From assembly GCA_023437745.1 (NCBI GenBank), contig JAEZFI010000045.1, forward strand, positions 1 to 62,439: a DNA stretch of 62,439 nucleotides, read 5' to 3'. Numbering within the stretch: position 1 is the first letter of the stretch; each line of letters starts with the position of its first letter. Under the pieces are notes generated by a model. That model saw nothing but the letters and a program-made list of their open reading frames with translations. It was not told the origin of the DNA and ran no database searches. The DNA comes from Actinomycetes bacterium (GTDB lineage Bacteria; Actinomycetota; Acidimicrobiia; Acidimicrobiales; Microtrichaceae). Shown here piece after piece: positions 32,863 through 42,562 of this stretch. A program made the position numbers and the translations under genes.

Positions 32863-34584
32863 TCAGTGGTCGTCCAGCACGGCAGCGGTCCCCGCCGGAA
32901 GGTCCACTCGCTCGGAGCCACGACGCTCGACCCCCGACATCGCGAGGACGACGTCGCCCGCGGCCACGGCGCGCGGCCGCTCCGACAGGTTGGCGACCAC
33001 CCGGAACCGCCCCCGTCGCATCACGACCAGCCGGTCGTCCTCCTCCACGGTCGGTCGGTCACCCCCGCCCCGCAGGTCGGCGTGGGAACGGCGCAGCGCG
33101 AGCAACGAGCGGTACCACTCGTGCACCGTGGCGTGCGGCGGTCGGTCCCGCTCGGCCCAGTCCAGGCGCGCGCCGTCGAAGGTGGTCGCGGCGGTCGGGT
33201 CCGGCACCTGGTCCTCGGTCCACCCGAAGGCGGCGAACTCTGCGAACCGGCCCCGGCGGACGGCGTCGCCGAGATCGCCCCCGTGGTCGGCGAAGTAGGG
33301 GAACGGTGTCGAGGCGGCCCAGTCCTCCCCCTGGAACACCAGTGGCACGTACGGCGAGAGGAGCACCAGCGCGGCCGCCGCCATCGTCGGTCCCGTGCCG
33401 ACGACGGTGTGCAGACGGTCGCCCCGGGCCCGGTTGCCGATCTGGTCGTGGTTCTGGAGCGCCACGACGAAGCGGTCGGACGGCCGACCGTCCGGGCTCC
33501 GCCCGTGGGTCCGGCCCCGGGTGGGGGAGAACCGGCCGCGAGCGACGTAGGCATGCTGCAACGCCTCCGCGACGTCGCCGTCCTCGAAGTCCTGGTAGTA
33601 GCCGGAGTGCTCGCCGCTGGTGGTGACGTGCAGGGCGTGGTGCAGCTCGTCGGCCCAGTGCGCGGTCAGCCCGTACCCACCACGGGCGGGATCGTCCACC
33701 ACACGCGGGTCGTTGCGATCCCACTCCGCCACGAGCGCGACGTGCCGGCCCAGCTCGTGCGAGAGCTGACGGCCGACGTGGCCGAGGGCCTCGAGGAGGT
33801 GGACCGATGACGTGTCGACGAGGGCATGGCACGCGTCGAGGCGCAGTCCGTCCACGTGGTGGTCACGGACCCACATGGCCGCGTTCTCGCAGATGAACGA
33901 CCGCACCTCGTCGCTGCCCGGTCCGTCGAGGTTGATCGCCGGGCCCCACGGCGTGCGGTACGCGTCGGTCAGGTACGGGCCGAGACCGGGCGCGGCTGCG
34001 CCGACCGGACCGAAGTGGTTGTGGACGACGTCGAGCAGGACGGCGAGACCTCTCGAGTGGCAGGCCTGGACGAGCGCCCGGAGGTCGTCGGGCGTCCCGT
34101 AGGCGGGGTGCGGGGACCACCAGCAGGCGCCGTCGTAGCCCCAGCCGAACCGGCCCGTCCACGCGTTGACCGGCATCAGCTCGACGTGCGTCACCCCCAG
34201 CGCCGCCACGTGATCGAGGTGGTCGATGGCCCCCCGGAACGTGCCCGCCTCGCTGAACGTGCCGACGTGGATCTCGTAGACCACGGCGTCGCGCCACGGC
34301 GGAGGTTGCCACCCGTCGTCGGTCCACTCGAAGGACGACGGGTCGTCGACGGCGCTGTCGCCCTCGGGCCCGTCGGGTTGCCAGCGCGAGCGCGGGTCGG
34401 TCGAGCGTCGCGCGTCGACGTCGAAGCAGTAGCGCGTGCCGGCCGGGAGCGGCTCGTCGTTGACCCACCAGCCGCCGTCCGGACGCAGCGCACGGTGCCG
34501 GCCCTGCACCACCAGCTGGACCCGCTCGGCGTCCGGCGCCCAGACCGAGCCGATCGGATGGCGTTGGGTGGTCCGCACCCTCAT
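32863..34584 (-). CDS. treZ: Malto-oligosyltrehalose trehalohydrolase
   Basis: A 573-residue GH13 enzyme that releases trehalose from maltooligosyl-trehalose. An N-terminal E-set domain (IGSVWAPDAERVQLVVQG) precedes the barrel. GH13 regions: VVHNHFGPVG, GLRLDACHALVD with the nucleophile Asp, VALVAEWDRND with the acid Glu, and ALQNHDQIGNRARGD. Family-typical YEIHVGTFSEAGTFRGAI is intact. Third gene of treX-treY-treZ, seven bases after treY. Confidence 0.95.
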   Translation of the reverse strand: MRVRTTQRHPIGSVWAPDAERVQLVVQGRHRALRPDGGWWVNDEPLPAGTRYCFDVDARRSTDPRSRWQPDGPEGDSAVDDPSSFEWTDDGWQPPPWRDAVVYEIHVGTFSEAGTFRGAIDHLDHVAALGVTHVELMPVNAWTGRFGWGYDGACWWSPHPAYGTPDDLRALVQACHSRGLAVLLDVVHNHFGPVGAAAPGLGPYLTDAYRTPWGPAINLDGPGSDEVRSFICENAAMWVRDHHVDGLRLDACHALVDTSSVHLLEALGHVGRQLSHELGRHVALVAEWDRNDPRVVDDPARGGYGLTAHWADELHHALHVTTSGEHSGYYQDFEDGDVAEALQHAYVARGRFSPTRGRTHGRSPDGRPSDRFVVALQNHDQIGNRARGDRLHTVVGTGPTMAAAALVLLSPYVPLVFQGEDWAASTPFPYFADHGGDLGDAVRRGRFAEFAAFGWTEDQVPDPTAATTFDGARLDWAERDRPPHATVHEWYRSLLALRRSHADLRGGGDRPTVEEDDRLVVMRRGRFRVVANLSERPRAVAAGDVVLAMSGVERRGSERVDLPAGTAAVLDDH

Positions 34585-34591
34585 CGGCCGC

Positions 34592-37231
34592 TCACCGGTC
34601 CCGTACGAGCAGCGCGACGCCGAGCGGTTCGACGAGCTTCGCCAGGGACGCCGGGTCGCCGGACAGGACCCGGCCGGTGACCCGATCCACCCAGGTGCCC
34701 TCGGGCAGGGCGAGCGACGTGTCGCCCCAGCCGTGCCGGGCCAGCTGCAGCGGGCATCGCGTGGCGACGACCACGACCTCCGAGCCGCGACCGAAGGCCA
34801 CGACGTGGTCGGCCCTTTCCCCGGTCGCGAGGAGTGGCTCGTAGTCGCCGGCGAACGCCTCGGGGAGCTCGCGCCGGGCGGTGAGCGCCGCCGCCACGAC
34901 GCGGAGCTTGTCGACCCCGTCGTCGGCCGGATCGTCGAGGCCCGCTCCCACCGGACGGCTCGACAGCTGCTCGAGGGCTTCGTCGAGCGCCGCGATGTCG
35001 ACGGGTTGGCGGTTGTCGGGGTCCACGAGGCGAAGGTGCCACCGCTCCGTGCCCTGGTAGAGGTCGGGGATCCCCGGCATCGTGAGCTGCACCAGCTTCT
35101 GGCCCAGCGCGGTGACGCGTGCGGCCCGGCGGATCCGGTCGTCCAGGTCGTCCAGCTCGGGGGCGAGCGTCGCCCGGGCGGCGAGCGCGAAGTCGTCGAG
35201 GAACCGCTCGTAGTCCTCGTCGGGCTGGAGCCACGTGGTGTGGACCTTCGCCTCCCGCGCGGCCTTGGCCAGATGCTCCAGCAGGCGCTCGTCGTCGATC
35301 GGCCACGCGCCGACCAAGGTCTGGAGCAGGTACTCGACCGTCGCGGGTTCGGGTCGGCCGTCGCGACGAGTCGGTTCGAGGAGGGAATGCCAACGCTCAG
35401 AGGTCGCCACCCACTCCTCGCCGAGCTCGGCCAGCACCGACAGGCGCGCCCTGACGTCCTCGCTGCGCTTCGAGTCATGGGTCGTGAGCAACGTCATCGA
35501 CGTGGGCAGCTCGTGTCGCCGTCGCAGCATCTCGTCGTGGAACTGCTCGATCGTCGAACCGGCGGCGTCAGGGTCCGCGCCGACCTCGTTGCGCGAGAGG
35601 AGCGCGACCCAGCGGTACCACGCGGTGTCCTCCTTCCCCTTCGCCATCGCGGGGCCGGAGAGCTGTTGGAACCGCTGGCGCACCTCCCACTCCCAGGGTG
35701 CGCCGGGCGCGAGCGGGTCCGTCAGCACCGAGCGGAGCAGTTCGAACAGCTCGGGGTCGAGGTCGGGGCGGGCCGTGACGCACTCCTCCGTCGCCGTCTC
35801 GACGAGCTGCCGGTCGTGCTCGTCGGCGCCACCCACCGGAGGTGCGTAGGTGCGGTAGACGGGCAGGCGGACGATGGCCTCCACCAGGCACTCGTGCAGC
35901 TCGTGACGGGAGAAGTCGCGGAACCGGCGGCGGTGCTCGCACAGCTCGAGCATCCGCTCGGTCAGGCGGTTGAGGTCCGCGGCCAGCACGCTGCGCAGCA
36001 CCTCGCGCTTGGCGACGGTCACCACGTCGTGGGCCGAGGTCGAGGCGGCGTCACGACGCTGCGCTGCCTCCCTCAGCACCTGGTGGCCCTCGTCGTCCAG
36101 GAAGACGCGGGCGACCGCTTCGGCGGCGTCGTACCCGGTGGTCCCGTCGACCGGCCACGACCGCAGCCGCTCCTCGCCCTCCAGGATCTTCTCGACCACG
36201 ATCCAGGCGTCCGGGGCCGCCTCACGGAGCAGCCGGAAGTAGCCGTCGGGGTCGGCGATCCCGTCGGGATGGTCCACCCGGATGCCGTCGACGAGGCCCC
36301 GGTCGACCCAGCCCAGCAGCGCACCGTGGGTGGCCTGGAACACGGCAGGCTGCTCGACGCGCACCCCGATGAGCGAGGTGATGTCGAAGAACCGCCGGTA
36401 GCCGAGGTCGCGCACGCCCTCCTGCCATCGGGCGAGTCGGTAGGGCTGCGCGTCGAGGAGCACGTCGAGGTCGTCGGGACGGCTGGTCAGGGACGCCGCC
36501 TCGGCGTCGACGGCCCGGCGCAGGTCCGGGTCCTCGCAGAGCTCGGCGATGCGGGCGAGCACCACCGACTGGTCGCGCCGGCGGCGCGCCACCTCCTCGG
36601 GATCGGTGACGCCGAAGTGGGGGAGCCGCTCGAGCGCCCCGGCCAGGAACGCCAGCTCGGGGTGGTCGAGCAGCCGTGCCACCTGGTCGAACACCACGGC
36701 GCTGCTCGCCGATTCGATCGGCAGCTCGACCGAAGGATGTCGGAGCACCAGCTCGCCGCGGTGGTGCAGGACCTCGAACGCGCCGCGCTCCAGCTCACGT
36801 CCGTAGTGGTCGGTCAGCACGGGGAGGAGCAACCGCCCCGCGAGACGGCGCTCGGGCGAGTCCCAGTCGATGTCGAAGACCTGTGCCCACTCGCTGGAGG
36901 GGCCGTTGCGCAGCACGTCCCACCACCACGGGTTGCTCCGTGCGTGGACCGCCATGTGGTTCGGCACGATGTCGACGACCAGTCCCAACCCGTGCGAGCG
37001 GGCGCGGTGGGCGAGGTCCTCCAGGCCCGCCTCGCCGCCCAGCTCCGGGTCGACCGTCCGGTGGTCCACCACGTCGTAGCCGTGGCTGGAGCCGGGCGCC
37101 GCGACGGCCACCGGTGACAGGTACAGGTGGCTGATACCGAGACGGGCCAGGCTGCGCAGCACGGTGTCGTCGAGGTCGGCGAACGTCGTCCCACCCCGCA
37201 GCTGGATCCGGTAGGTCGACGTCGGGGTCAC
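34592..37231 (-). CDS. treY: Malto-oligosyltrehalose synthase
   Basis: An 879-residue GH13 enzyme that turns the reducing-end glucose of maltodextrins into a trehalose unit. Motifs: STYRIQLRGGTTFADLDD at the start, LGISHLYLSPV, VVDIVPNHMAVH, DGIRVDHPDGI, WIVVEKILEGEE and LTTHDSKRSEDVRAR. Length is normal or slightly long for TreY. Starts with an ATGA overlap with treX, so the operon is translationally coupled. Confidence 0.95.
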   Translation of the reverse strand: MTPTSTYRIQLRGGTTFADLDDTVLRSLARLGISHLYLSPVAVAAPGSSHGYDVVDHRTVDPELGGEAGLEDLAHRARSHGLGLVVDIVPNHMAVHARSNPWWWDVLRNGPSSEWAQVFDIDWDSPERRLAGRLLLPVLTDHYGRELERGAFEVLHHRGELVLRHPSVELPIESASSAVVFDQVARLLDHPELAFLAGALERLPHFGVTDPEEVARRRRDQSVVLARIAELCEDPDLRRAVDAEAASLTSRPDDLDVLLDAQPYRLARWQEGVRDLGYRRFFDITSLIGVRVEQPAVFQATHGALLGWVDRGLVDGIRVDHPDGIADPDGYFRLLREAAPDAWIVVEKILEGEERLRSWPVDGTTGYDAAEAVARVFLDDEGHQVLREAAQRRDAASTSAHDVVTVAKREVLRSVLAADLNRLTERMLELCEHRRRFRDFSRHELHECLVEAIVRLPVYRTYAPPVGGADEHDRQLVETATEECVTARPDLDPELFELLRSVLTDPLAPGAPWEWEVRQRFQQLSGPAMAKGKEDTAWYRWVALLSRNEVGADPDAAGSTIEQFHDEMLRRRHELPTSMTLLTTHDSKRSEDVRARLSVLAELGEEWVATSERWHSLLEPTRRDGRPEPATVEYLLQTLVGAWPIDDERLLEHLAKAAREAKVHTTWLQPDEDYERFLDDFALAARATLAPELDDLDDRIRRAARVTALGQKLVQLTMPGIPDLYQGTERWHLRLVDPDNRQPVDIAALDEALEQLSSRPVGAGLDDPADDGVDKLRVVAAALTARRELPEAFAGDYEPLLATGERADHVVAFGRGSEVVVVATRCPLQLARHGWGDTSLALPEGTWVDRVTGRVLSGDPASLAKLVEPLGVALLVRDR

Positions 37232-39366
37232 GGCGGGGCCGGCGCCGACTCGTCCGGCGGGCTGGAGCGGAGGAGTGCCGAGGAGCGGCCGGCCAGCGTG
37301 ACCTTCCGGCGGACGGGCTCCTGCGGCGTCTCGCCGAGCGGCGCCGCCGTGTCGACCTCCACCACCCAGCCGGCCGGGAGCGCCTTGCCGGTCGGGAGCC
37401 GCCAGCCGACGGGCTCGTCGCCGATGTTCACGAGGAACAGGAACCAGTCATCCGTGAGGCGCTCGCCTCGGGCGCCCCGCTCGCCGATGGCGTCACCGTT
37501 GAGCATCATCCCCAGCGAGCACAGGTCGGGGCTCGTCCAGTCGTCGTCGGCGAACGACTTGCCGTCGGGTCGCAGCCACGCCACGTCGGGCGGGCGGGTC
37601 GGCTTCCACTCGCCGCCCACCAGCCAGCCGCGCCGTCGCAGGAGCGGGTGCGATCGCCGCAGCTCCACGAGTCGGGCCACCTCGTCGACCAGCGCCGAGT
37701 GCCGGTCGACGAGGTCCCAGTCCATCCAGCTGAGCTCGGAGTCCTGGCAGTAGCCGTTGTTGTTGCCCTGCTGGGTGCGCCGGCACTCGTCACCCATGAG
37801 CAGCATGGGCACGCCCTGCGACACGAGGAGCGTCGTGAGGAAGTTCCGGATCTGGCGCAGCCGCAGCGCCTCGACGTCGGGGTCGTCCGTCGGCCCCTCG
37901 ACGCCGCAGTTCCAGGAGCGGTTGAACGACTCGCCGTCGCGGTTGTCCTCGCCGTTCGCCTCGTTGTGCTTCTCGTTGTAGGAGACGAGGTCCGTGAGGG
38001 TGAACCCGTCGTGGGCGGTCACGAAGTTGATGCTCGCCATCGGTGCGCCGGCGTCGTTGGCGTAGAGGTCGGAGCTGCCGGTGATGCGGGTGGCGAAGTC
38101 GCTGAGCGCTCCGCGCTCCCCTCGCCAGGTGTCGCGCACGGTGTCCCGGTAGCGCCCGTTCCACTCGCGCCAGTAGGGCGGGAAGTTGCCGACCTGGTAG
38201 CCGCCGTCGCCGACGTCCCACGGTTCGGCGATCAGCTTCACCGCGTTGACCACCGGGTCCTGCTGGATGAGGTCGAAGAACGCGGCGAGCCGGTCGACGT
38301 CGTGCAGCTCGCGGGCGAGCGTGGCGGCGAGGTCGAAGCGGAAGCCGTCCACGTGCATCTCGGTGACCCAGTACCGCAGCGAGTCCATCACCAGCTGGAG
38401 CACGTGGGGATGCCGCATGTTGAGCGAGTTCCCGGTGCCGGTGAAGTCGCGGTAGTACCGGGGTTCGTCGGGTTCGACCCGGTAGTACGCGAGGTTGTCG
38501 ATCCCCTTGAACGACAGCGTGGGGCCGAGGTGGTTGCCTTCCGCCGTGTGGTTGTAGACGACGTCGAGGATGACTTCGAGCCCCGCCTCGTGGAGCGTGC
38601 GGACCATCTCCTTGAACTCGCCGACGACGTCGGCGGCGCTCGGCGAGCTGCGGTAGCCGCCGTGCGGTGCGAGGAACCCGATGGTGTTGTAGCCCCAGTA
38701 GTTCCGGAGGCCGCGCTCGACCAGGTGCGCGTCGTGGACGAAGTGGTGGACCGGCTGCAGCTCGACGGCGGTCACCCCGAGGCGCAGGAGGTGGTCGATC
38801 GCGGCGGGGTGGGACAGCCCGGCGTACGTGCCCCGGAGCGCCTCCGGCACGCCTGGGTGGGTGGCGGTGAACCCCTTGACGTGCAGCTCGTAGATGACGG
38901 TCTCGCTCATGGGCCGTGCGGGCGAGCGGTCGTTGCCCCAGTCGAAGTACGGGCTGGTGACGACGGATCGGGGGACCAGCGGCGCGCTGTCGGTCGTGTC
39001 GCACGTCAGTGCGTCGCCGCGCACGTAGCCGAACGCGGCAGGGCTCCAGTCGACCTCGCCGTCGATGGCGGTGGCGTACGGATCGAGGAGGAGCTTCGCC
39101 GGGTTGCACCAGCAGCCGTGCTCCGGCTCCCACGGCCCGTGGACCCGGTAGCCGTAGCGGGTGCCGGGACCGACGCCGGGGAGGTAGGTGTGCCAGTGGT
39201 GCGCCTCGAGCTCCTCGAGCCGGAGGCGCTCCTCGGCGCCCTGGTCGTCGAACAGGCAGAGCTCGACCTCGTCGGCCATCGAGGAGAAGATCGCGAAGTT
39301 GGTGCCGCGGCCGTCCCATCGGGCGCCCAGGGGCAGGGGTTGTCCGGGCCAGGTCTCGGTGCTCAC
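37228..39366 (-). CDS. glgX: Glycogen debranching enzyme GlgX/TreX
   Basis: A 712-residue GH13 isoamylase-type enzyme that trims glycogen branches to feed TreY. An N-terminal CBM48 domain (PLGARWDGRGTNFAIFSS) leads into the barrel with DVVYNHTAEGNHLGP, GFRFDLAATLARE, LIAEPWDVGDGGYQ and FVTAHDGFTLTDLVSYNEKH. GTG 39366 gives the standard N-terminus (STETWPGQPLPLG); the longer frame upstream is antisense noise. First of the treX-treY-treZ operon and 61 bases after the redox-enzyme gene. Confidence 0.95.
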   Translation of the reverse strand: MSTETWPGQPLPLGARWDGRGTNFAIFSSMADEVELCLFDDQGAEERLRLEELEAHHWHTYLPGVGPGTRYGYRVHGPWEPEHGCWCNPAKLLLDPYATAIDGEVDWSPAAFGYVRGDALTCDTTDSAPLVPRSVVTSPYFDWGNDRSPARPMSETVIYELHVKGFTATHPGVPEALRGTYAGLSHPAAIDHLLRLGVTAVELQPVHHFVHDAHLVERGLRNYWGYNTIGFLAPHGGYRSSPSAADVVGEFKEMVRTLHEAGLEVILDVVYNHTAEGNHLGPTLSFKGIDNLAYYRVEPDEPRYYRDFTGTGNSLNMRHPHVLQLVMDSLRYWVTEMHVDGFRFDLAATLARELHDVDRLAAFFDLIQQDPVVNAVKLIAEPWDVGDGGYQVGNFPPYWREWNGRYRDTVRDTWRGERGALSDFATRITGSSDLYANDAGAPMASINFVTAHDGFTLTDLVSYNEKHNEANGEDNRDGESFNRSWNCGVEGPTDDPDVEALRLRQIRNFLTTLLVSQGVPMLLMGDECRRTQQGNNNGYCQDSELSWMDWDLVDRHSALVDEVARLVELRRSHPLLRRRGWLVGGEWKPTRPPDVAWLRPDGKSFADDDWTSPDLCSLGMMLNGDAIGERGARGERLTDDWFLFLVNIGDEPVGWRLPTGKALPAGWVVEVDTAAPLGETPQEPVRRKVTLAGRSSALLRSSPPDESAPAPP

Positions 39367-39427
39367 GGTGGTGTCCGCCGGTCGGGTCGTCGGTGCAGGG
39401 GCAGGGTGCGGGTGCAGGGTCGGTGGG

Positions 39428-40435
39428 TCAGGAGGTCGAGAGCGCGAGGCGGGACGGTGCACCGTCGACGAAGCGTCGGGCCATGGCGTCGAAGAACCGC
39501 CGGTTGACCGAGGATCGCCACCGGGCGCCCGTGACGATGCGCGGCCCCCACCCGGGTTCCTGGTCGAGCGGCTCCACGGCGCGCTCGATCCAGTCTCGGC
39601 CGTGGATCGGGTCGGCTCGGGCGTGCTCCTCGTAGAACGGCAGCGCACCGGACGGGGCGTCGAGGCGCTGGAGGGCCCGCACGACCTTGCGGCAGCGAGG
39701 CCCGGCCTGCATCTCGAGCAGCCCGAGCGCGCCGACCATCTCGGGCTGCAGCGCCCGGTTCGTGGCGAGGTAGCCCCCGAGCGCCATGCGTTCGAGTGCC
39801 TCGACCGGCAGCTGCTCCCGCGCGACGTGGGGCATGTCGACCGCCGCCACCAGCCGGTCGTGGAGCACCGTGTGCACCTCGTCCAGCTCGCCGCGGCCCA
39901 TCTCGTCCCAGTAGTTGGCGGCCAGCGCCAGCTTGGGAAGGCCCCGGAGACCCACCTGGCACAGCGCGACCAGGTCGTCGAAGCCCGCATCGGGTCCGCC
40001 CTCGAGGGTGACGAACTCCACCAGCTCGTCGAAGGAGGCGTCCTCCGCCAGCCACTCGTAGACCGCCGGCACCAGATCGATGGCTGCGATGCGACGCAGG
40101 GCGGCCGAGGCGGCGAGCTCCTCGCCGAGCCGTGAGGGATCGGACTCGGCGTCGGCCTCGAGGAACGAGTCCAGCCGGGCCCGCAACGCCTCCTCGAGCT
40201 GACGCTTCAGCAGGACGACCGACGGGTCGCTCTGGTGCTGCGCCCTCGAACCGACCGCCTGGAGCGGTGCCATCCAGAGGTCGTAGATCTCGAGGAGGGT
40301 GATCAGGACGTCGCGGAGGTCGACGGCGTCCGTCCAGCGGAGCGTGGACAGCCGGGTCGGGTCGTCGTCCGCGCTGGCGAGGCGGAACTGCTCGGCCAGC
40401 GTGATGGCGGTGCCGGTGTCGTCGGTGCCGTGCAT
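39428..40435 (-). CDS. Iron-containing redox enzyme (HDO, heme-oxygenase-like fold)
   Basis: A 335-residue helical protein of the HDO/iron-containing redox enzyme family. The di-iron ligand pattern can be followed: Glu in EFVTLEGGPD, Glu in YWDEMGRGELDEVHTVL, and the late PFYEEHARADPIHGRDW with Glu and two His. HDO enzymes oxidise small substrates with O2; the substrate is unknown here. Its ATG lies nine bases after a GGGTAG box with GTGT 16 bases further upstream. The gene probably shares a transcript with treX-treY-treZ. Confidence 0.8.
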   Translation of the reverse strand: MHGTDDTGTAITLAEQFRLASADDDPTRLSTLRWTDAVDLRDVLITLLEIYDLWMAPLQAVGSRAQHQSDPSVVLLKRQLEEALRARLDSFLEADAESDPSRLGEELAASAALRRIAAIDLVPAVYEWLAEDASFDELVEFVTLEGGPDAGFDDLVALCQVGLRGLPKLALAANYWDEMGRGELDEVHTVLHDRLVAAVDMPHVAREQLPVEALERMALGGYLATNRALQPEMVGALGLLEMQAGPRCRKVVRALQRLDAPSGALPFYEEHARADPIHGRDWIERAVEPLDQEPGWGPRIVTGARWRSSVNRRFFDAMARRFVDGAPSRLALSTS

Positions 40436-40444
40436 GGCACTGCG

Positions 40445-40470
40445 CTACCCGGTTTCCGCCGCGCCGACAC
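40445..40470 (-). promoter_or_regulatory. GTGT-16-GGGTAG promoter candidate before HDO/tre operon
   Basis: Minus strand GTGT (40470-40467), 16 bases, GGGTAG (40450-40445), nine bases to the ATG. The -35 box differs from GTTT at one base. Confidence 0.4.
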
Positions 40471-40530
40471 CTGGGGTCGCCCGGGTCACACCCGTGTGTG
40501 AAACCACCCCTGCGGCGGGAACGGGCTCGC

Positions 40531-41193
40531 ATGACCGCTCTGCAGCACCTCGCGCCCGAGCCCGGCGCCCCCGCCCCCGAGGTCGAGGAGCGGGTCTGCC
40601 AGTTCGGGCCGATGGCGATCCGCTACGACGCGCGGGTCCTCGAACCTCGCCTGTGGACGTTCGAGCAGTCGGTGTGGGCGGCCGACGTCGCCCGCGACGC
40701 TGGCCCCGGACCGCTCCTCGAGCTGTGCTGCGGGGCGGGCCACATCGGCTTGGCCGCTGCGTTGATGTCCGGCCGCCAGCTCCTGCAGGTCGACGCCTCG
40801 ACGGCCGCCTGCGACTTCGCTCGGCGCAACGCGGACGCCGCCGGCCTCTCGGCGAGGACGGTCGTCGTCTGCGGCGACCTCGCCGAGGTCGCGTTGCCGA
40901 CCGCCGTCCCCGTGGTGATCGCCGACCCGCCCTACCTCCCGTCCCGCGCCGTCGCCGCCTTCCCCGACGACCCCGTCTTCGCCGTCGACGGTGGCGAGGA
41001 CGGGCTCGACCTGATCCGCAGCTGCCTCCGCACGGCCGAGCGCGTCCTCGCCCCGTCGGGGACGCTGCTCCTCCAGGTCTGGGGCGAGGACCAGGCCCGC
41101 GAGGTGCAGCGGCGGGTGACCACCACGCTGACGCCCGGCGAGGTGAGGGTCTTCGGGCCCACCCGAGCGCTGATGCGCTACGACGCCGGCTGA
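40531..41193 (+). CDS. Class I SAM-dependent methyltransferase (PrmC/HemK-like)
   Basis: A 220-residue methyltransferase. SAM-binding LLELCCGAGHIGLAAAL, acidic motif LLQVDAS, and the amide/amine methyltransferase motif VIADPPYLPS in place of NPPY. The plan follows the catalytic domain of HemK/PrmC-like enzymes without the usual N-terminal helical domain, so the substrate may be a protein, rRNA base or small molecule. ATG 40531 chosen; GTG 40498 would add eleven basic residues. Its last Gly codon and stop belong to the 68-bp palindromic element. Confidence 0.83.
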   Translation: MTALQHLAPEPGAPAPEVEERVCQFGPMAIRYDARVLEPRLWTFEQSVWAADVARDAGPGPLLELCCGAGHIGLAAALMSGRQLLQVDASTAACDFARRNADAAGLSARTVVVCGDLAEVALPTAVPVVIADPPYLPSRAVAAFPDDPVFAVDGGEDGLDLIRSCLRTAERVLAPSGTLLLQVWGEDQAREVQRRVTTTLTPGEVRVFGPTRALMRYDAG

Positions 41194-41255
41194 GGCATCT
41201 CGGCGCGTGTTGTCCCGCGTGGCGGGACTTCTCGCGCCGAGAACGTGAGGTGCCG
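41188..41255 (+). repeat. 68-bp palindromic element, copy 1
   Basis: Starts GGCTGAGGCATCTCGGCGCG and ends CCGAGAACGTGAGGTGCCG. Outer stem TCTCGGCGCG/CGCGCCGAGA (10 bp, perfect), inner stem GTCCCGC/GCGGGAC (7 bp, perfect). It differs from copy 2 at three of 68 positions, all in one short stretch between the inner and outer right arms. The TGA within its first six bases is the stop codon of the methyltransferase gene. Confidence 0.85.
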
Positions 41256-41263
41256 GCGGCACG

Positions 41264-41288
41264 GTTGACCTCGTCGCGACCGGGGTAG
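41264..41288 (+). promoter_or_regulatory. GTT-15-GGGTAG promoter candidate before the zinc dehydrogenase
   Basis: GTTG (41264-41267), 15 bases, GGGTAG (41283-41288), nine bases to ATG 41298, so a leaderless transcript is predicted. Confidence 0.45.
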
Positions 41289-41297
41289 GGCCCGCGG

Positions 41298-42485
41298 ATG
41301 AGAGCACTCACCTGGCACGGCACCCGCGACGTGAGGGTCGAGGAGGTCCCCGATCCCCGCATCGAGGAGCCCACCGACGCCATCGTCCGCATCACCACCA
41401 CCGGGCTCTGCGGCTCGGACCTCCATCTCTACGAGGTCCTGGGACCGTTCATCGAGCCGGGTGACATCCTCGGACACGAGCCGATGGGCATCGTCGAGGA
41501 GGTCGGTTCGGCGGTCTCGCACATCGCCCCGGGTGACCGGGTGGTCGTCCCCTTCAACGTCTCGTGCGGCCATTGCGCCATGTGCGGCGACGGGCTGCAC
41601 TCCCAGTGCGAGACCACTCAGGTGCACGAGCACGGCACCGGCGCGGCGCTGCTCGGCTACACGAAGCTGTACGGGCAGGTGCCCGGCGGGCAGGCGGAAT
41701 ACCTGCGTGTGCCGCAGGCGCAGTTCGGTCCGGTCAAGGTGCCCGAGGGTCACCCGGACGACCGGTTCGTCTACCTCTCCGACGTCCTCCCGACCGCGTG
41801 GCAGGCGGTCCAGTACGCGGGGGTCCCAGCCGGCGGGTCGCTGGCCGTGCTCGGCCTCGGGCCGATCGGTGACATGGCGTTCCGCGTGGCCCAGCACCTC
41901 GGCATCGAGCGGGTCTTCGGAGTCGACCTCGTGCCCGAGCGTCTCGCCCGGGCGGAGCAGCGCGGCGTCGAGACGATCGACCTCCGCGACCACGCCGACG
42001 ACCTCGGCGACGTGCTGAGGGATCGCACCGACGGGCGAGGCCCCGACGCGGTCATCGACGCCGTCGGGATGGAGGCACACGGCTCGCCAGGCGGGAAGCT
42101 CGCGCAGCGGCTGGCCGCGATGTTGCCCGACCCCGTCGAGGCGAAGTTGATGACGAAGGCGGGCGTCGACCGCCTGGCGGCGCTCCACGCCGCCGTCGAC
42201 GTCGTCCGGCGCGGCGGCACGTTGTCGATCTCCGGCGTCTACGGCGGCGCGGCCGATCCGCTCCCGATGCTCACCATGTTCGACAAGCAGCTCACCATCC
42301 GCATGGGCCAGGCGAACGTCCGCCGGTGGACCGAGGACATCCTCCCCCTGCTGACCGGCGACGGTGACCCGTTGGGCGTGGACGACTTCGCGACCCACCG
42401 GGTGCCGCTCGCCGAGGCCCCGCAGATGTACGCCATGTTCCAGAAGAAGGAGGACGGGGCGGTGAAGGTGCTCTTCCAGCCGTGA
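41298..42485 (+). CDS. Zinc-dependent alcohol dehydrogenase (formaldehyde-dehydrogenase-like)
   Basis: A 395-residue medium-chain dehydrogenase. Catalytic zinc ligands in TGLCGSDLH and GHEPMGIVEEVG, structural zinc cysteines in CGHCAMCGDGLHSQC, NAD(P)-binding AVLGLGPIGDMA and the acidic FGVDLVPERL. The insertions and length fit the glutathione-independent formaldehyde dehydrogenase branch, though other alcohols are possible. ATG 41298, no Shine-Dalgarno motif; see the GGGTAG box. 78 bases before the LigD-type gene. Confidence 0.9.
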   Translation: MRALTWHGTRDVRVEEVPDPRIEEPTDAIVRITTTGLCGSDLHLYEVLGPFIEPGDILGHEPMGIVEEVGSAVSHIAPGDRVVVPFNVSCGHCAMCGDGLHSQCETTQVHEHGTGAALLGYTKLYGQVPGGQAEYLRVPQAQFGPVKVPEGHPDDRFVYLSDVLPTAWQAVQYAGVPAGGSLAVLGLGPIGDMAFRVAQHLGIERVFGVDLVPERLARAEQRGVETIDLRDHADDLGDVLRDRTDGRGPDAVIDAVGMEAHGSPGGKLAQRLAAMLPDPVEAKLMTKAGVDRLAALHAAVDVVRRGGTLSISGVYGGAADPLPMLTMFDKQLTIRMGQANVRRWTEDILPLLTGDGDPLGVDDFATHRVPLAEAPQMYAMFQKKEDGAVKVLFQP

Positions 42486-42562
42486 GGCGGCGCCCGGCCG
42501 GCCGGCCGTCTGGCCGGGCCCGTGTTGCGGGAACCCCGTCACAGCAGCCGGGAAGGAGTGCC

